Source: a bacterium (GTDB lineage Bacteria > AUK180). From it: a stretch of 14,975 bases of DNA. Made by a program: the position numbers and the translations under genes. How positions within the stretch are numbered: position 1 is the first letter of the stretch; each line of letters begins with the position of its first letter. Positions 12,596 through 14,975 of this stretch are shown piece by piece. The stretch spans positions 1-14,975 of the forward strand of contig JAUXGM010000044.1 in assembly GCA_030622125.1 (NCBI GenBank), read 5' to 3'. Under the pieces are notes generated by a model. The model did no database searches, was not told the DNA's origin, and worked only from the letters and a program-made list of their open reading frames with translations.

Positions 12596-14975
12596 CTATC
12601 TAACAATAGCAACTTTTTTCTTTGTGGTTTTTCCGTTATATTCAAAAGTTACAATATAAATTCCACTTGCAACCTTTAAATTATCGTCATTCTTTACGAT
12701 CCATTCCCACTTGTTCGTTACCCATCTCAATGAATTTGCACTTTTTGATGATGCAACAAGTTCACCGAATATACTGTATATCTTTATTTTTGTCTCTTTC
12801 GGTATATTTCTAAATGTAACAAGATCGCCATTTGACGGATTCGGTCCGACCACTACATTGCTAAGTTCCTCATCATCATCGTCATCATCATCACCATCAT
12901 TCTCGTGCCCATTATTGAATAATCCGATAAGACCGAGTGTTTTTGTCGTTATCTCAACAAACCCGCCATCTTTATCATCATTGAAGGGATTGCCGTCCTC
13001 ATCTGTGATGAGTGCGTAGCTATATATCCTTTCCCAACTTTGATTATCTTCGTTATATCTGTATGGGACAATATTATTCTCTTCATAATTTCCCTTTGCT
13101 TGAAATCTTGTGTAATGGATCTTTAATGTAACCGTATAATCAAGTTCCGTTGTTCCGCCGAGCATGAACCTTCTCATTGCCGCAATGTTCTTCTTTGCAA
13201 ACGGATAATTTTCAGGCTCTCTCTCGATAGGATAGATAGCAATATTCTCAAACTGATTGTAATGATCTTTGTTTACAGTAATTGAAGTAAAATCTCTATC
13301 AGATATGGTTAAAGTTGTTGCCGTCTCATTTCTTTTAGCCATTTTAGAAGCTTTACCGCCAACACCATAAATAGTTGGGTCAATGAATTGATTTATTTCA
13401 ATCGTAGAGGTATTGATATAAACCTCGGAAAATTTATCTCCACCGGCAGGTGCCCAGGAAACGAATCCCTCATTGTTTGAAGTATTCTTTTCAGGATAGC
13501 CAACCGGCCAGGTACCAATTCCTCTTTCATAAGTATAGACATCAAAATTGGTTAACCCAAGAATTTCAACGGCATCAGAATATTTTGATGAAAATATATA
13601 ATTCGCAAATTTATTCGATACATCAACATTGTATGAGACCATTGTTGAATCATTTGACCAGGAAGGGCACCAGATAGGCTTATACCTTGCCGGAGAATGT
13701 GTTTCCGTTACTATCTCAAGTCGTGTATCATTCAAACTTGTTATTGGGTTATTCCCCCCATAAATTTTTCCAATTAAATTTTGGACATCGGGGATAATAT
13801 AAATATCCGATACTGCAACCTCAACAGGCAAAGCAGGATGTCTGATAATAAATGCCATTGCTGTGTTGTCGGGCGACCATTTCGGTTCATAGCACATATC
13901 TGTTTTACCATAAGTATAATCATCGGGATTAACAAAATCCGTTAAAGCAATCAGATTTTCTCCCGGATTGATATTTGAATCATCAGGATTCAAAACCCAG
14001 ATATCACCGTCTATTGAACAGGCAAGCATATTTGTTGTTGTCCATTGATTAAGAGAATCCGTCCAATCAGGATCAACCCAGTTTCCCCAACCCTGGGATA
14101 TTTGAGCATAATCATTTTGTTTTGTAGGGTCAGAATTCTGGACATATATCTGTGTATGATTTTTCGCATCTATTGCAGTGAAATAAATACATGAATCAGG
14201 TCCATGACCTTTATAATCTCCCCAGCTTACCGATGATGCCCAATAAACCTGACGAGCATTGAAAAGCCAGCCGTTGTTTCCTTTTAGATCTGCATAATTA
14301 AGAGAATATTTATCGGTTGCTTTATCATAACAAAAAAAAGAGGTACATTGTGTAGTTGCCCATGCAGGGACTCCTTTTGACCATGCCGGGAAAAGAACGG
14401 TTTCTCCAAGAGAAAAATCTTTTTGATCCATTGTTCCATCGTAAGGTTCTGCTGTTACCGGATTGCTGGGAGCTGATTCAAATTGTCCTGCATTATATAC
14501 GGTTATTTCATATTTATCACCGGATGCAGCCTTTGTATCTACCCAGATCGTACTTATTGTTTCATCAATTCTACTTCCATTTTTATAGATAAAATATTTC
14601 TCACAAGTAGGATCAGGTGATGCCGACCATTGAAGATATATCTTCTTATCGGAATTAACGATACCAAGATCAGATATTGGCGGAAATGGTTCATTAGGTT
14701 TTGAATAATTAGAGTAAACGGATCTAGTAGGTGCAAATACATCATCTCCAAATCCAATCTCTTCGTATTCATCAATCTCACCATTACCATTATCATCTGT
14801 ACCCTTATAACCAGGGCTTTTATCAGGACCATAATCATAATTGCCAAGCTCCGCTTCATTTCTCATAACGAGTGTAATATAGTAATAACCATTCCTTGAT
14901 GTGTCTGTAAATGTGGATTCGCTATAGAGAATTGGCAAAGAATTTACCTTCATACCCGGTTCCCCATGAGCTGCA
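12596..14975 (-). CDS. Large secreted protein: FN3, PD40-type repeats, type IX-like sorting domain (5' end outside window)
   Basis: The frame stays open to the right edge; the Met at 14953 has no ribosome binding site and the upstream codons (ASHGEPG) continue the frame, so the N-terminus is missing. Residues are numbered from that Met. Seen: a canonical EF-hand-like loop DDNGNGEIDEYE (53-64); a fibronectin type III-like domain (about 88-170); PD40/TolB-type propeller repeats around EPKWSPDN (356-363), KPIWCPSWSNDS (425-436) and GFVSWAPAGG (496-505); a beta-rich region; an acidic linker of mostly Asp (686-696); and a C-terminal domain from VVVGPNPSNGD (about 700) through SGIYIVTFEYNGKTTKKKVAIVR-type ending. 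That domain matches the type A sorting signal used by FCB bacteria for export and surface attachment, with the Sec system doing the first step. Ligand and role are unknown. The acidic linker is encoded by a CAT/CGT trinucleotide run. Confidence 0.85.
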   Translation of the reverse strand, partial: AAHGEPGMKVNSLPILYSESTFTDTSRNGYYYITLVMRNEAELGNYDYGPDKSPGYKGTDDNGNGEIDEYEEIGFGDDVFAPTRSVYSNYSKPNEPFPPISDLGIVNSDKKIYLQWSASPDPTCEKYFIYKNGSRIDETISTIWVDTKAASGDKYEITVYNAGQFESAPSNPVTAEPYDGTMDQKDFSLGETVLFPAWSKGVPAWATTQCTSFFCYDKATDKYSLNYADLKGNNGWLFNARQVYWASSVSWGDYKGHGPDSCIYFTAIDAKNHTQIYVQNSDPTKQNDYAQISQGWGNWVDPDWTDSLNQWTTTNMLACSIDGDIWVLNPDDSNINPGENLIALTDFVNPDDYTYGKTDMCYEPKWSPDNTAMAFIIRHPALPVEVAVSDIYIIPDVQNLIGKIYGGNNPITSLNDTRLEIVTETHSPARYKPIWCPSWSNDSTMVSYNVDVSNKFANYIFSSKYSDAVEILGLTNFDVYTYERGIGTWPVGYPEKNTSNNEGFVSWAPAGGDKFSEVYINTSTIEINQFIDPTIYGVGGKASKMAKRNETATTLTISDRDFTSITVNKDHYNQFENIAIYPIEREPENYPFAKKNIAAMRRFMLGGTTELDYTVTLKIHYTRFQAKGNYEENNIVPYRYNEDNQSWERIYSYALITDEDGNPFNDDKDGGFVEITTKTLGLIGLFNNGHENDGDDDDDDDEELSNVVVGPNPSNGDLVTFRNIPKETKIKIYSIFGELVASSKSANSLRWVTNKWEWIVKNDDNLKVASGIYIVTFEYNGKTTKKKVAIVR
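12869..12900 (-). repeat. Trinucleotide microsatellite coding the Asp linker
   Basis: On the plus strand a run of CAT with occasional CGT and CAC triplets, coding Asp on the minus strand just before the sorting domain. In-frame gain or loss of triplets would change only the linker length. Confidence 0.65.

Noticed and set aside
14554-14859. Minus-strand ORF in another frame inside the large secreted-protein gene
   Set aside because: A frame-shifted shadow with Met/Ile/Leu-rich nonsense composition; the FN3 and EF-hand motifs are in the main frame.
14953-14953. ATG at 14953 as the true start of the large secreted protein
   Set aside because: No ribosome binding site or signal peptide follows it, and the frame continues open to the window edge.

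Overview
This AT-rich window looks like chromosomal DNA of a Gram-negative bacterium, probably an anaerobe from the FCB group or a related candidate phylum (Cloacimonadota, WOR-3/Stahlbacteria and similar lineages fit). The grounds are a large secreted protein with a C-terminal domain of the type IX secretion kind (Pro-Asn-Pro start, Gly-Ile-Tyr signature), a SecD/SecF pair, strong AGGAGG ribosome binding sites, and intergenic spaces full of short repeats. The taxonomy is inference; there is no rRNA here.

Layout, left to right. (1) 1-270, minus strand: the start of a small secreted or outer-membrane protein cut by the window edge. (2) 379-2957, minus: a compact operon for a short citrate-synthase-fold protein (citryl-CoA lyase type), an HD-domain hydrolase and an aconitase/isopropylmalate-dehydratase-type large subunit, behind a clear promoter at 2983-3010. 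No dehydratase small subunit is adjacent. (3) 3044-3220, minus: a 58-residue two-helix membrane protein with an odd start. (4) 3481-4821, minus: an AAA/DUF4143 ATPase with a probably leaderless promoter overlaid by three operator-like motifs exactly 32 bp apart. (5) 4922-5250: dispersed repeats and heptamer arrays. (6) 5253-9109, minus: five close genes, namely a sugar acyltransferase, a DegT-type sugar aminotransferase, a protein with two degenerate molybdopterin-binding-like repeats, MobB, and a D-2-hydroxyacid dehydrogenase. (7) 9222-9470: a 249-bp cloverleaf-like palindrome between divergent promoters. (8) 9596-12118, plus: secD and secF. (9) 12119-12595: more repeats and hairpins. (10) 12596-14975, minus: a large secreted protein (EF-hand-like loop, FN3, PD40-type propeller repeats, acidic linker, sorting domain) whose 5' end lies outside the window.

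Functionally the window holds a citrate/citryl-CoA or related tricarboxylate module, an amino-sugar pair plus a molybdenum-cofactor-related pair in one transcript, the Sec accessory pump, and a surface or secreted protein. The most unusual material is non-coding: six intergenic arrays with a strict 7-bp period but different sequences, a three-copy repeat family built on GGGACATAC/GTGTCCC hairpins, the cloverleaf element, and the helically phased sites over the ATPase promoter.
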